NCBI RefSeq assembly: GCF_000281045.1
Contig: NW_008246068.1
Coordinates: 1,697,029-1,761,028, forward strand
Length of the DNA: 64,000 nt
DNA from: Saprolegnia diclina VS20
Lineage: Eukaryota; Oomycota; Saprolegniomycetes; Saprolegniales; Saprolegniaceae
Direction of reading: 5' to 3'
Positions 11,013-22,802 of this stretch are shown in pieces. Below the pieces are notes generated by a model. That model worked only from the letters and a program-made list of their open reading frames with translations. It searched no databases and was not told the DNA's origin. The position numbers and the translations under genes were made by a program. Position 1 is the first letter of the stretch, and each line of letters starts with the position of its first letter.

Positions 11013-11849
11013 CTACCGTCGGCGGTTCATACCGCCGTAGCCCTGAACCTGGGGCTTGGGCGCGTTCGGGTCGCGCGGCTTGGTCGGGTAGATCTCGGTC
11101 GTCGTCGGCTCGTACCGGCCGCGCCAGCCGGTTTCGCTGGGCATGACAAAGTCGGCTTCGTTCTCGATGCCCTCGAGCTGCATGCGCCGCCGCTTCTCGC
11201 GCTGCTCCTCTTCATGCCGCGCTTGGCGCTTGGCCTTGACCTCTTCGAGATACGCCATCTGCTTGGCTTCGATGTCGACTTGGTCGCGGATGCGCTTCTT
11301 GGCCTTCTTCTTTTCCTTCTTGAGCTTCTTCTTCTCGTCTTTCGAGCGCTTGACCTTGAAGACGTCGACGCCCTTGTGGATATCAAACTTGGTCGCGAGC
11401 TCCTTGTCCTTGTACGCGTGCCCTGCCTGCCCGCGGAGCTCGTCTATCGCGTCGTCGAGCGCGTCGTCGTCGTCGACGCCGTCTTCCTTGTCGCGAAGCT
11501 CCTTCGGGAGCTTGTACTTGTGCACGTGGTCGACGCGGAGGAGGCGCTCGAGGAGCGACGAGCCGTTAAAGTTGTCGACCGCCAGCACCGTGGACCGGTG
11601 GTCTTCGTACTTGAGGAAGGCAAAGCCCATGGACTTGCCCGTGTCCTTGTCGCGCACGAGGTTGATGTCTTCAATCTCGCCGACCTGGCTAAAGACGCAG
11701 AGCACGTCGCCCTCCGTGAGCTCGTACGAGAGGCCGCCGACGTAGACCCACGCCGACTCGCGGTAGATGTGGTGCCACGAGCCTTCGTAGCTCACGCCCT
11801 GGTCGAGCTCCTGCTGGTTCAAGCGCTCGATCTCCTTGATCACGTTCAT
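11013..11849 (-). CDS. RBMX2: RBMX2/IST3-like RNA-binding protein of the spliceosome (RES complex)
   Basis: Single exon, 278 aa. IST3/Snu17 (RBMX2) is the RRM scaffold of the RES complex that joins the U2-containing Bact spliceosome. The RRM runs from about residue 35 to 112 with RNP2 WVYVGGL and RNP1 KSMGFAFLKY; ELTEGD, CVFSQVGEIEDINLVRD and AVDNFNG are family hallmarks. The rest is a charged, lysine-rich coiled-coil-like tail ending PQVQGYGGMNRRR. The start MNVIKEIERLNQQEL at 11849 matches the family start; an upstream in-frame Met at 11915 is less likely. A GGCACATGCC element lies 82 bp upstream. Confidence 0.9.
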   Translation of the reverse strand: MNVIKEIERLNQQELDQGVSYEGSWHHIYRESAWVYVGGLSYELTEGDVLCVFSQVGEIEDINLVRDKDTGKSMGFAFLKYEDHRSTVLAVDNFNGSSLLERLLRVDHVHKYKLPKELRDKEDGVDDDDALDDAIDELRGQAGHAYKDKELATKFDIHKGVDVFKVKRSKDEKKKLKKEKKKAKKRIRDQVDIEAKQMAYLEEVKAKRQARHEEEQREKRRRMQLEGIENEADFVMPSETGWRGRYEPTTTEIYPTKPRDPNAPKPQVQGYGGMNRRR

Positions 11850-11930
11850 GGCCGGCCGCTCGTTGGTCGCTCTCGCCCAGTCTCCGGATGCGACACGTGC
11901 CGGCGGATTCGGCACGGTTCGTTTTCAGGC

Positions 11931-11940
11931 GGCACATGCC
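11931..11940 (+). promoter_or_regulatory. palindromic element GGCACATGCC followed by GAAG
   Basis: Same palindrome and GAA tail as at 958-967. It sits between the RBMX2 start (minus) and UBR copy B (plus). Confidence 0.5.
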
Positions 11941-12123
11941 GAAGCTAAAATGCCTCCTTTTGCAAGCCAAGCCGGGCCCTCTCGCGTCGACGGTACCCAT
12001 TTGAGAGTTCGGACAGCGCATGTGGCTTCTTCATCTGCCTGTATAATACAGACGGCGCGTTGACGCTGTCCTGGATCTGGTCCTGGATGATGAAGACCAG
12101 CGTCCATGGCCGACGATGCAACG

Positions 12124-12168
12124 TGGCATATGCCGCCTTTTACCGGCCATTATCAAGTGGCAGATGCC
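12124..12168 (+). promoter_or_regulatory. paired GGCAnnTGCC elements upstream of UBR copy B
   Basis: GGCATATGCC at 12124-12133 and GGCAGATGCC at 12159-12168, the second followed by GAAAACGCCGAATATAAAAGG. The TATAAAA-like string at about 12180-12186, about 100 bp before the start codon, could be a core promoter. Confidence 0.5.
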
Positions 12169-12284
12169 GAAAACGCCGAATATAAAAGGAGAGACCATGC
12201 ACAAGCCTTCGCGTTCCTTCAGGAGGCGGAATATATTTTTAATAAAATAAAATTGGACGCCATCCCGCAGGATCGCGACTGACG

Positions 12285-15200
12285 ATGACGACGGCAACCT
12301 TGGCGAGCCCGGCCACGCTGGCGCAGCATGTCACGGCGCAGCTGGCAGATGCATCCGCTGTGGACGTGCTGCCGCCTGGCTGGCTCCAGCACTATATCGA
12401 TGAAGGCCATGAGCCGGCAGCGCTACCGGCGTACCTCGAGGCCAGCCTGCTCGCGGCCGTGCATGCATCGGGCGCGACGCACTACGAGAGCGCCGAGACG
12501 TTCCTCCATGAACTCCACGACGCCCACGCCAAGACCGTGCCAAAGCGCGTGTGTGGCTACATGTTCAAGCACAACGACATTGCATGGAACTGCCGCGACT
12601 GCCAAATGGACGATACGTGCGTGCTGTGCCAGACGTGCTTCCAGCGCTCGGACCACACGGGCCACCAGGTCTTCTTCCATCGAACGACGCCCGGCGGTAT
12701 GTGCGACTGCGGTGACGAAGAGGCGTGGAAGCCATCGGGCTTTTGCCCGCAGCACCAGGGCCATGCCGCGGGGGCCGACACGCCGCCGACGCTGCCGCGC
12801 CCGATCGCGCGCGTCGTGGAGGCCCTCGCGTCCGAGGTCGTCGGGCTCCTCACGCGCGTCGCGCATCGCTCGGTCGTCTCCTTTGACGACGAGCTCGTCG
12901 CGCAGGCCGCCGAAGCGACGCGGCAACAGCACTTGCGTACCTTTCCGACGGACCTTCGGCCCAAGCTCTTCCACGTCCGCGTCTCCAACGACGACGTGCA
13001 CACGGACGAGGAGCTCATCGTGTCGCTGCAGAAGAAGGGCTTCACGGCCGTGTTTGCCCAGACGTTCACGCACAGTGTCGACAAGGCCGGCGCCGGGTCG
13101 CTCCGCCGCAACGAGACCTTTGCAGACGCGCTAGCGCTCATGCGCGTCCTTCTCGCTGAGAACTGGTTCGTCTCGATCGTCGACGACATGCACGAAGCCC
13201 TCGAAGAGGTCGCATCGGCCGCCATCGGCTACCTTCTCGCGCTCACTGCCGTGTCGCCGTCGGTGCTCTCGACGTTGCTGCTCGCGCTCTTCGCCCCCGT
13301 GCAAGCAACGTACGCCGACAGCCATGACGACTACCGGCCGATCCGCGTGCTATTGCAGGCCACGCCGTTCTTGAAGAAGCCGCTCATGCGCCATCTGAGT
13401 CTCCTCTACCTCAAGCTCATGGGCGACCGCGACCGCAAGCTTGAGTTTGCCTTGGTCTACGCGCGCGTCTACAGCAAGCTCGCGCTGCAGTACTTTTGCG
13501 GCAAAGGCACCAACAAGGAAGCGCTCTTCAGCCTCGGCGTCCAGCTCTTTACGACGCCGTCGATCGTCCACGCTCTCGTCCACGACCACGGGTTCCTCGA
13601 TACGATCTTACTCGCGCTTCAGAGCGGCTTTGATCTGGCGCTGGACCAGAATGGCCATGTGGACTTGGACCACATGGTCTTGCGCTACCGCCGGTACCAG
13701 CCGCTGATCATGGACCTCAACCACATTCTGGTGATCCCCGATATGGCCGCGGCCTTTGGGTCGCCCGAGACGCTCGAGATTTACGTCCAACTGCTGCACA
13801 TGCTGTGCGGGATGAACCCCCAAGTCCGCATCCCGGAGGCGCGTCACCACGTCGACCACGTCGACGACCGCGGTTGGATCAGCGCGTTTAACCTCCATTT
13901 AACCCTAGCCGCGATGCCCCCCGCGCTCTTCAAGGGCCTTCGCTTGCTGCCGCCCGAGGCTTTTCAGAACGTGCTGAGAACGCTCTTGGTGACGATCCGC
14001 TCGGCGCTCGCGTCCAATGACGCCAGTGACGGCGTCGGTGTCGACGCGTGCCCCGTGTCGTTCCACTACCCGCTGCACCATGTACTGAGCCGCGTACTCC
14101 TCGAACACCTCTCGCTCCCAGAGACGTCGCCGCTAGCGCACTTGCTGCCTTCGGACAAGATGGTCTCGGTTCTCGAGCCGCCGCTGCGCACGCTCGTCTG
14201 GGCGTCCCAGATTGCGAGCCAGCTCTGGGTGCGCAACGGCAACGACCTCATGATCCGGCAGCTCACGAGCTACTACAACATTGGCTACAACCTCTCGTTT
14301 CGGGATCTGGACGTCGCGCTCGTGCAAGCCAGCGTCGTCGTACTCGGCCATACGCGCTTCATGGCGACGTTTACGCGCCGCTACGATCTGAGCGGCGACT
14401 GGCTCGTGGCGGCGGGGCCGGAGAAGCGCCGCTTGTACGTGGCCGACTGCCTCCTCAAGCTGCTGTGGCTCGTCACGGAGCTGCCGCCGCCCTCGACGCA
14501 GCGCATCGAGGTCATGCTGCGTCGCGAAGTCGTTCACTTTCTGAGCTACCAGCCGTTCTTGTACTCGGCGCTGCGGGAGCAAACCGAGCCGCTCTACGCC
14601 CGTCCCGGCCTCGAGTCGGTCTCGGACGACGCCAAGAACAAGCAGCTCATGGCTGTGCTCCACGAAGTGGCCGACTGGCCAACGACGACGCAAAACGAGC
14701 TGACGCCGGCGAAATTCTCGCTCAAGCCCGCGCTCTACAGCGAGTACGACCCGTCGTTCGTCCATGTGAGCCCGATGAACCACGTGAAAGCCCAAGTCGC
14801 CCGCCAAGACGCGCTCTTCAAGACGTGGACGCCGTCGCGTCCATATCTTCCGATGGTCCAGGAGCTGCCAGCGTGCCATCCGTCGATGCAGCCATGCCGG
14901 GATCTCGTCGTGTCCCACCATGTCTTCCAGCTGCTTCGTCTCTCTCTCCGGGATGCAGACGACGAGTCGGTGCTCAGCCGTCTCGTGCATGTGGTCACAG
15001 TGCAGCTTCTCGTTGTCACTGCGTCGAGCGCGGATGCAGTTTGGTACGAGCTCCGCCGCCCGGACGACGAACCAGTGCCCTCCTGGGTCGCCGCCGAGAC
15101 TACTGCACTCGACGCCGCACTCGAGGCGTCTGCGGCAGACGAAGAAGGCGCCGCTGTCGCCAAGAGCAGTCTTCTCGCAGCGTTGACCGCCAAGGCCATG

Positions 15201-17599
15201 GCGTTCCGTGAGACGCTCGAAGCGTCGATCAAGCCGCTCGTCTCGGCGCTGCTCTTTGTGCTGCAGCGCGTCCAGACGTTGTTCCCACGCAGCGCCACGT
15301 TCCTCGCGCTGACGGTCTTTCCGGCGGCGTCGGCCACGAGTCCGTCTGCGACCGCGCCGATCGACCCCAAGGCGCGCCTCGCTTTGCAAAAGCTCAAGCA
15401 GCAGCAAGCCATGGCGGCCATGCAGGCGCGTCAGTCGCAGTTTGCTACGATGCTCGACGACGACGACGCCAGTGACAATGACACGATGGACAATGACGCG
15501 ACGGGCCATGGCGAGTCGGTCGAGGCCGCGCAGCCGCCGCCCGACTGCATCATCTGCGCCCAAGTCAAGAAGGACGAGCCCGTCATGTTTATAGGGCTGG
15601 CGCAGACCGTGCCGTCGTTCACGTTCGTCTGAGGACTATGCGACATGTCTCATCATCTTGTACGAGTAGGCGGCATCGCTTTGACATGCTCTCGCCCACG
15701 ATCCACGTCTCGCTGTGCGGCCATGCGCTGCACCTTCCGTGCGCCCAGCAGTACCTCTCGACGGTCGCGCGCGAGGTCGGCGCGTCGCTCTTGCAGCAGC
15801 ACGCGATTGCGTTTGATGCGAGCATGGGCGAGTTCCTCTGCCCGCTCTGCAAAGGTCTCAGCAACTCGGTCGTCCCGTTCGTCCCACGGCCAGTGACACG
15901 GCCCACGAGCCTCGAGCGCTACTTCCAAGGCGCGATGCAGCCCGACAAGGTGGTCGAGTATTTGCAGTCGCACTTGCCGTCGCAGCTCGTGACGGCACCG
16001 CCGATGGTATCCTTCATCTTCACCAGCCGATGCGACCTCTGGACTGTGTAGGAGACGGCCGCAAATGCATACGAAGGCCTCGCTGCGTACCTGCACTCGC
16101 TCCGGAACCTCCGGCCGGTCAACCTCACGAACCCCGTGTCGGTCGTCCGCATTGTCCTCGACTCGGTGAGTCAAGCGTTCGAGACGGCGCAGCTCCGCGG
16201 TCTCTCGGTCGCCTTGGAGACGCTGGCGTACGACGGTGACGCGTCGCCGTCCCTGACGCACCGCCTCGGTGTGTCCCTCCCATCGGACGTGGAAGCCGCG
16301 TTGGACCCGTTCACACCGCGCGACGACGCCAAGCTGCATGCGATGCTGCTGCTCCTGCGCCGCCTGCCCGTGATGATGCCGGCGGCAACGTTCCACGATG
16401 TCGTGCCGACAGCCCTTGCGGCGGCGCTCACGGGTGATGCGGGCGTCGTCACGGACGCGGCGTTTGGGACGCGCGTCGCGTCGGGCATGCTGCCGTCACT
16501 GGGCTTGCCGCTGCTCTGCCACGACTTGTTCGGGTCGCTCCTCCTCACGTGCTCGGTCCTCCGTGAGAAGGCCGAGATGCTCTGGGCCATCCGCGGCTTT
16601 GGGTGTCTTGCGATCGTCCAAGCGCTTATGCAGTGCCTGGAGCCCGTCGACGATCTCGTTGAAGCGAGTGACGGCTCGACGACGGCGATGACGCCTGTGA
16701 CGGCATGGCGTCAATCGATCGCGAACGACCTTGGTGTAACAGTTGCCCCGACCGCACCGGCCGGTGACGTTCTGCACTTGGCCTTTGAGACGACCGTCTT
16801 GAGCTTCCTGCGCAAAGCAACGCTCTTGGCGCGCGCGATCTTCCGCGGCCCCGACGACGATGACGCCGGGCAGTACCTCAACTTTGTCAACCATCTGCAG
16901 CTCTCGACGTCGGTCTCGGGTATGTGCCAGCAGCTCGGGGTGCCGCTGCCCGCGGATCTCTTGGCGGCGACGTCGTTCCAGCCTTTTCTGCACAGCCACT
17001 TGCAGCGGACCCGCACGGTCGTCGCGCCGCATGCATGGAAGTACCCGAGTGACGCGCCCTTGGTCGACGGCATCGCAGCCAACTTGGCGGTGCTGCCCCG
17101 GCTGCCGCTGCACCGCCACAACCGCAGTCTCTGGGCGGTGCATGTGGCGCTGACCCCGCTCGCGCGCCTCTACACCGACTTGTACGCGGCGAATGGCCAC
17201 CATCTATGCCCGAAAACCGGGCTGCCCCAAGAGTCAACGGCGCTCTGCATGCGCTGCGGCACGGCCGTGTGCGCGGGCACCGACTGCTGCAAGCGCAACA
17301 GCCGCGGCGCCTGCTTCCAGCACGTGGAGCACTGCGGCCACGGCAACGGCGCGTTCTTCTTACTCAGAGCGTGCAGCATGCTGCTCGTGAGCGTGCACGG
17401 GCGCGCCTGCTTCTTCACGTCGCCGTACGTCGACGAGTTTGGCGAAGAAGACATTTACGTCAAGCGCGGCCGGCCACTGCATTTGCGCCCGAAGCGGCTG
17501 CTTGCGGTGCTGCAGCATTTGGCCGGGCACTCGATCGCCGCCGAGGTGTCCAAGGTCCGTCGGACGTCTGATCAGTACATCCGTGCCTACTACTACTAA
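12285..17599 (+). CDS. UBR1-type E3 ubiquitin ligase (N-recognin), copy B
   Basis: Three exons: 12285 to about 15622, 15670-16006 and 16052-17599; about 1740 aa. The domain order matches copy A: UBR box at about residues 86-157 (KRVCGYMFKH..CDCGDEEAW), ClpS-like VSNDDVHTDEE segment, helical middle, RING-H2 (CIICAQVKK...LCGHALHLPC...FLCPLC) and UBLC cap. The C-termini of A and B are almost identical over the last 80 residues (VSVHGRACFFTSPYVDEFGE through SKVRRTSDQYIRxYYY), while the middle has diverged. The exact donor after exon 1 is ambiguous (15616 or 15622; both keep frame). This copy lacks the intron that copy A has before the RING. Confidence 0.9.
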
Positions 17600-17772
17600 G
17601 CTCAATCGATCGGCTCGACTAAGTCGTATCTCCACTCGATACCATTGGAAAGCGCCATGCAAATGCTTCAAGTTGATGCACTTGTCGGCGTGAATAACCG
17701 GATGGCAGGCAGCAATATCCGGATCCCGAACGCAAAACCTCGTGGCAGTGGCAGTTGGAGACGACCGGTCGT

Positions 17773-18464
17773 ATGGTCCGGACCAAGACGAGCGAGAAGG
17801 CCAAGGCCGCCGAGCGCAAGGTGCCCAAGACGCCGCTGACCATCCCGATGGGCGGGATCGACCTCGAGACGGAGGAGGTGCTGCGCGTGTACACGGCCAT
17901 CGTCGACCGCCACAACCCGTACCGCACGCCCAACGTCGCGTCCGCGTACGACGAGCCGGCCATGGCCGCCAACTACGACGTGACGCTTTACGATATCTGC
18001 CGCAAGCCGCGACAAGTGGTCCATGGCACGCTGCAGATCGACGCCTCCTCGCTGCACGACGAGCTTCACTGCGCCATCTGCTCGGGTACGTCTTCTTCCT
18101 TCGCTCGATCGCTTATCGCTAACCGATGACGCTAGGCATCATTCGCGACGCGACAGTCATTACGGCATGCTTGCATCGCTTCTGCAGCGGCTGCATCCAG
18201 CGACACATCCACGAGAAGGGCTTGTCGCCGGCCTGCCCCGTCTGCAACACGGTGGTGTCGACCCGGCGTGCGCTCCGGCGCGACGAGACGTTCGACCAGC
18301 TCATCCACACCATCTACGGCGACGTGGCCGCATACGAGGAAGCCGAGGACGCACGCATCCAGCTCAGCAACAAGCGGGCGTTTCCGCAGCTCAACCTGGG
18401 CAAGCAGCGCGACTTCCAGGAGAAGCAAACGCCAATTATTACCAACAAACGAGCGCGTCGCTAA
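17773..18464 (+). CDS. RING-finger protein, RING1/PRC1-like
   Basis: Two exons, 17773-18085 and 18136-18464, 213 aa. The C3HC4 RING reads LHCAICSG-IIRDATVITACLHRFCSGCI...CPVCNTVVSTRRALRRDETFDQLI, the RING1/BMI1-type layout with the ALRRD..FD extension. A lysine-rich N-terminus and a TPLTIPMGGIDLE segment precede it. There is no RAWUL domain, so it is shorter than true PRC1 subunits. It is probably an E3 ubiquitin ligase; histone H2A as substrate is an inference from RING similarity only. The ATG at 17773 was used. The stop lies 11 bp from the convergent TECR stop. Confidence 0.75.
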
Positions 18465-18475
18465 TCGACGGCCGC

Positions 18476-19468
18476 TTACAGCACAAAGGGCACGATGGCC
18501 TTTCGGCGGAGGCGCTTGTACTCGTCGCCGTACGTCTTGTAGTAGCCAGCGTGCTTCTGGAGCGCCCACTGCGTCATCTGGAGGAAGCCGACGAGCGTAA
18601 AAAGGTAGCCTAGGCCCACGTGAGCATCTTGAGACCTCGATAGATTGAAATACCAAAGAAGATTTGCGTGAAGATGGAAAAGCCGACCCAACCGAGCACC
18701 TCGAACGTGTAGTTGGGGCACGAGACGAGGAGGAAGAGCGGGCCCTTGGGGATCGGGCGCTCGCTCGAGCCTTCCTTGGCGCGCATCGTGCGCAGCTGCA
18801 CGTGGACGCAAAAGTTGAGAAACTCCGACACGGCGAAGATCGCAAGACCGAGCGTGATCTGCGACTCGGAGCTTGGGCCCACGTAGTCGGGGTGGCACAG
18901 CGGGTAGCCAATGACGGCGCCAAAGCTCCAGTAGTACATGCAGTTCTTGAAGAGGTTGAAGAGCGGCATCGTCGGGCGCGAGAAGCGGTGCACGAAGAGC
19001 GTCTCGAGCTCGCGCTTGAGAAAGTGGAGCGTCCAGCACACGATGCCGAGGTACGCCGTCTTGGCGAACGGCTTGGCCGCCGCGTCGGCGCCGTACAGGA
19101 ACGCCGGGCGCGTCGCGTAAAAGAACACAAACAGCATCGGGCCGAGGTACTCGAGGAGGAAGACCGTGCGGTACCCAATCTGCGGCCCGAGGTCCTTGAA
19201 GATCAAGGTCGCGCCGTCCTTGACGCCGAGCGACGCCAGCGTCTGCGCGTCCCCGTTCAAGTTCTACGTCGGCACGTTGGCGACACGTCTACAGGTCAAG
19301 CGAGTGTACCTTGAGCGTCTCGCCGACCTTGAGCTTGAAGCCTTGGCGGTGGATGCTGAGGCGCGAGCTCTTCTGGAACTTGGTCTTGAGCGTCAAGAGC
19401 GAGTCGGTCTCGGCCACGTCGAGGCTGCCGTAGTCCTTGCCCTTGGCGTTCACGATCGTCACCTGCAT
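18476..19468 (-). CDS. TECR: very-long-chain trans-2-enoyl-CoA reductase (TECR/Tsc13)
   Basis: Three exons, 19468-19310, 19263-18654 and 18609-18476, 300 aa. It carries out the last step of ER fatty-acid elongation, reducing trans-2-enoyl-CoA with NADPH. An N-terminal ubiquitin-like domain (MQVTIVNAKGKDY..., residues 1 to about 75) is followed by a multi-spanning steroid 5-alpha-reductase-type membrane domain. Family hallmarks include LHFLKRELETLFVHRFS, FKNCMYYW, NFCVHVQLR, CPNYTFEV and the C-terminal YGDEYKRLRRKAIVPFVL. Length matches animal TECR. The start at 19468 is the family-like MQVTI. Confidence 0.93.
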
Positions 19469-19688
19469 CGTCAAATCTCAACTGAGTTCTTATCCGGTGG
19501 CATGCAAGTGCACTACGTCACTTTGCCCTTTGCGTGCGGTCAACTCTACGCCGCATGTGATTGGCTGAAATAGAAGGAAAGACGGCGTACGATTGGTCCA
19601 TCCGGTGTCCGCGATCGTTGATGCGACAAAACTCTCCAACTCGATATGGATCGCGACCACATCAAGTTGTAGAGATCCACGGCCGCCG

Positions 19689-20941
19689 ATGAGTGCGACC
19701 GAGAGCGTCCTCGGCTGGGTCCAGACCGCGACGTATGCTGGCGGCGCGGCCCTCGCCGGCCTCATGATGCTGCTCTACGTCTACCAGGAGAAGCTGTTGT
19801 ACCACCCGAGCGTGCCCGGCGTGCCCAAGCTTACGACCGAGAACCCCAAGGGTAGGCTGCCTGCCATTGTGCCATTGGGCAAGCTCATACGATGTGGCAT
19901 GCTAGGCTACCAGCACCCTGCCGAGTATGCCATTGACGCCGAAGACGTCTACATCGCAACGAAAGACGGCGTGACGATCCATGCGTGGTTGCTCAAGCAG
20001 CCCACGATGGTGAATGTGCCCACGATCCTCTTCTACCACGGCAACGCTGGCAGTACGTCGATCGTTTGCCTACGTTGGCGGCGCTGAGGCTGGTCATAGA
20101 CATTGGCTTCCGCCTCCCAAACGCCGTGCAGATGTACAAGCAGCTCGGGTGCAACATCCTCCTTGTCGACTACCGCGGGTTTGGCTTGAGCCTCGGCGAC
20201 CCGACCGAGCGAGGCCTCCAGCTCGACGCCGAGGTACACACGATCGCCGCTCTCGCATCGTCGCTGCCATCGCTCACGCCCTTGCGTAGGCCACGCTCGA
20301 CTATGTGCTGCAGCGAAAGGACATTGATGCGACCAAGCTCATCGTCTTTGGCCGGTCGCTTGGCGGCGCCGTCGCCATCTACCTTGCCGAGCACCGTGGC
20401 GACCAGGTACTACACTCGTCTCCCAACCTATCCAACCTATCCAATCTATCCAAACCTATCCAAACACTGTCTAAAACCGCGATAGATTGCGGCGGTCATG
20501 GTCGAAAATACGTTCTTGAGTATCTCGGCGATGGTCGACTCGCTCCTACCGTGGCTGACGTACGTCAAGCGGTTCTTGCTCGCGATCGACTGGAGCAACG
20601 AGCGCCGGATTCCGAGCCTGTCGCACCCGATTCTCTTCCTCGCCGGCGAGCAAGACGAGCTCGTACCGCCCTTCCACATGCAGCTGCTTCACGACCTCGC
20701 CCGCCGCAGCCGGCTGCGCAAGTGGCACCCGATCGCCCGGGGCACGCATAACGACTCGTGGGTCAAGGGCGGTAGCCTCTACTTTGAGGTCATGCGGGAT
20801 TTCATCACGGCCGTGACAAAGACGACGTCGACGTCGACGACGTGCGATGTCAGTGTCGAAGACAACCAAGCGCATGCGATTCCCAACATGCTCGACACGC
20901 CGCTCTTCCAGCGAACGTCGACCAAGTCCAAGGACGAATAG
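19689..20941 (+). CDS. ABHD13/BEM46-like alpha/beta hydrolase
   Basis: Five exons: 19689-19851, 19906-20052, 20100-20233, 20290-20406 and 20486-20941; 338 aa. An N-terminal membrane anchor (AALAGLMMLLYVY) precedes the hydrolase fold. Catalytic triad as seen: nucleophile Ser171 in GRSLGG, Asp244 in GEQDELVP, His275 in GTHND. The oxyanion region YHGNAG and DYRGFGLS are typical of BEM46/ABHD13, type II membrane serine hydrolases of poorly known substrate. The last intron (20407-20485) carries a run of (C)TATCCAA-type repeats. Confidence 0.87.
20407..20485 (+). repeat. intronic CTATCCAA-type short tandem repeat
   Basis: Inside the last intron of the hydrolase gene, units of CCAACCTAT, CCAATCTAT and CCAAACCTAT follow one another before the TAG acceptor. 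This makes the longest intron of that gene. Confidence 0.6.
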
Positions 20942-20987
20942 TTTGACGAATAGTTTCAATGTATCGAGTAATGCCAACGCGCAAACG

Positions 20988-22466
20988 TTACTGCGAAAAG
21001 AAAGACGTGATGCGGTCTTGGTTTGACCACTTCTTTGAATGTGGCTTGGCGGCTGGGTTGCTACGACGAGGCGAAGGCGACGTCGTCTGCTTGAACGCCG
21101 GTACGTCGTACCAGTTGGTCTCGACGTCCTTCCGGACAAAAGCCAAGATCCCACCCGATGCCGGCGTCGTCGTCTTGAGCTTCTTGGCCGGCGGTGGCGT
21201 GGCTTGCCGCTCGACGTAGCCGACGAGACTTGGGGCGGGTGTTGGCGAGGCGAGTGGGGCCGGCACCGGACTCGGTGGGTTGTCTGGGATCACGGCCAAG
21301 GCTTCTCTCGCCGATGTAAATGTCTTGAACGGTTGGTCATCGTCCGTCAACGTTGTAGTCTCGGCGCTGATCTGCGTGATCTTGTCGGTGGTCACTGTGG
21401 TTGTGCTCTGCGTGGCGATGGCGGGTGCTGCCACCGTTGGCGGCGGCATCGGCGACTTGGCAGGGCTCTTACTGAAGTAGCTTGTGATCGACGGCGGCGT
21501 CGGGAGCTTCTGGATGCACTCGTCGCTGTCGAACGTCGGCACACCCACTACAGGGAGTGTCGTTGAAGGTCACCGAGCAAGTAGAGTACTCTGCTTGGTC
21601 ACCGCGTGCCAGAGGAGGCTCGTCGGCGGTCGAGCGGCCAGCAATGGCTGCACGACGGGGAACGGGTCGCTCGACAGCCACGCGTTCGCCTCATCCGGTG
21701 TGGCCAACAGCACTGGGAACCGCGTGTGAATGGCCGCAAAGGCCCCGACGGCTTCGGCCGTGACGATCGAGTACGTGTAGAGGACGTCGCCACTCGCACC
21801 GTCGACCCACGTGTCGTAGACGCCGGCCATCTACGCCCATAAGTCGTCCAGACCTTGCATGAGGCGCCACCGACCCGCATACTGGACGAGGACGATGCGC
21901 CATCATGGTAGACGTAGTACGGCTGCTTCTCGGGCTTCTTCCACTCATAAAACCTGGAGCGGTCGATGCGATCAACATGGAGGCTCGCCATGAACCCACC
22001 CGTCAAGATGCACGACGCAGCGGCGCGTGTCGACAAGGCGGCGATACGCGGGCGTCTCGGTAATGCCCTCCGAGCTACACTGCGTGGAGCGACCGCGCTG
22101 TCATTCGGTACGGCCTACCGGGCGTTGAAGCGCATAAAGTGGTTGGGCTTCTCGTGGCTGCCCGTGTACGACGGAATAAGACCCCACTAAGATTCGCCAG
22201 CATGGCCATGGCGCGCAGCAAGCGAAGGTACTACCTTCATGGCGCGGACCGTCACTTGCTTCGTGCGTTGGTCCACGTACTGGATCGGCGTGTACATGCC
22301 CGGCGACACGTTGTTGCGTGGAACGTCTACGCGCACGCGTCACGCGCCAGCGATGGCCAATAGCAATGGGCCTACACTTGTCCATGCCCACGCACGCATC
22401 GACGGTCGTGCCCGACGCGGCGGCGACCTGCGCTGGCGCGAGCGTGCACCGCGCCCGCCCACACAT
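20988..22466 (-). CDS. HMCES: HMCES, SRAP-domain abasic-site shield protein with C-terminal PIP box
   Basis: Seven exons: 22466-22376, 22326-22235, 22186-22119, 22074-22000, 21953-21875, 21830-21590 and 21547-20988; 401 aa. HMCES crosslinks to abasic sites in single-stranded DNA at replication forks through Cys2. The start MCGRARC exposes the catalytic Cys after Met removal. YVPRNNVSPGMYTP, WGLIPSY, NARSEGI, RRCVVHLDGFYEW and MAGVYDTW follow the SRAP order. The tail has a canonical PIP box QDRITSFFSQ at the extreme C-terminus and a related SITSYFSK about 150 residues earlier. A GGCATATGCC element lies 24 bp upstream of the start. Confidence 0.92.
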
Positions 22467-22489
22467 GGTTGTATTCTGGTTGTCTTTTC

Positions 22490-22499
22490 GGCATATGCC
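22490..22499 (-). promoter_or_regulatory. palindromic element GGCATATGCC with GAAAA tail (minus orientation)
   Basis: On the minus strand it reads GGCATATGCCGAAAA, 24 bp before the HMCES start codon. Confidence 0.5.
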
Positions 22500-22721
22500 A
22501 CTTCTACCACCTGTAGTTTCGGCACGGCCGACCCTCACGTCGACCAAGCCAGAGACCACTGCTTGTTGAGATCGTCAAGCGCAAGCCAAAGGACACGACA
22601 ATCTCCGTTGCTGGACCTCGCACCGTAAGGTAAAGTCGACGTCAAGATGCACGTCAAGATGCACGGTGCTAAAGTAAAAATGCAAAATAGCACAAGTCAA
22701 AAAGCACGTTAGCAAAAGATC

Positions 22722-22771
22722 AAAAAGTGCGATACTTCTCGATTTATGCGTGTCATCCTTGCGCAGGGGCC

Positions 22772-22802
<31 letters not shown>

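Noticed and set aside
10998-11948. 316-residue plus-strand open frame
   Set aside because: Antisense of RBMX2, leucine-rich composition only.
14133-15563. 476-residue minus-strand open frame
   Set aside because: Antisense of UBR copy B, no recognisable domain.
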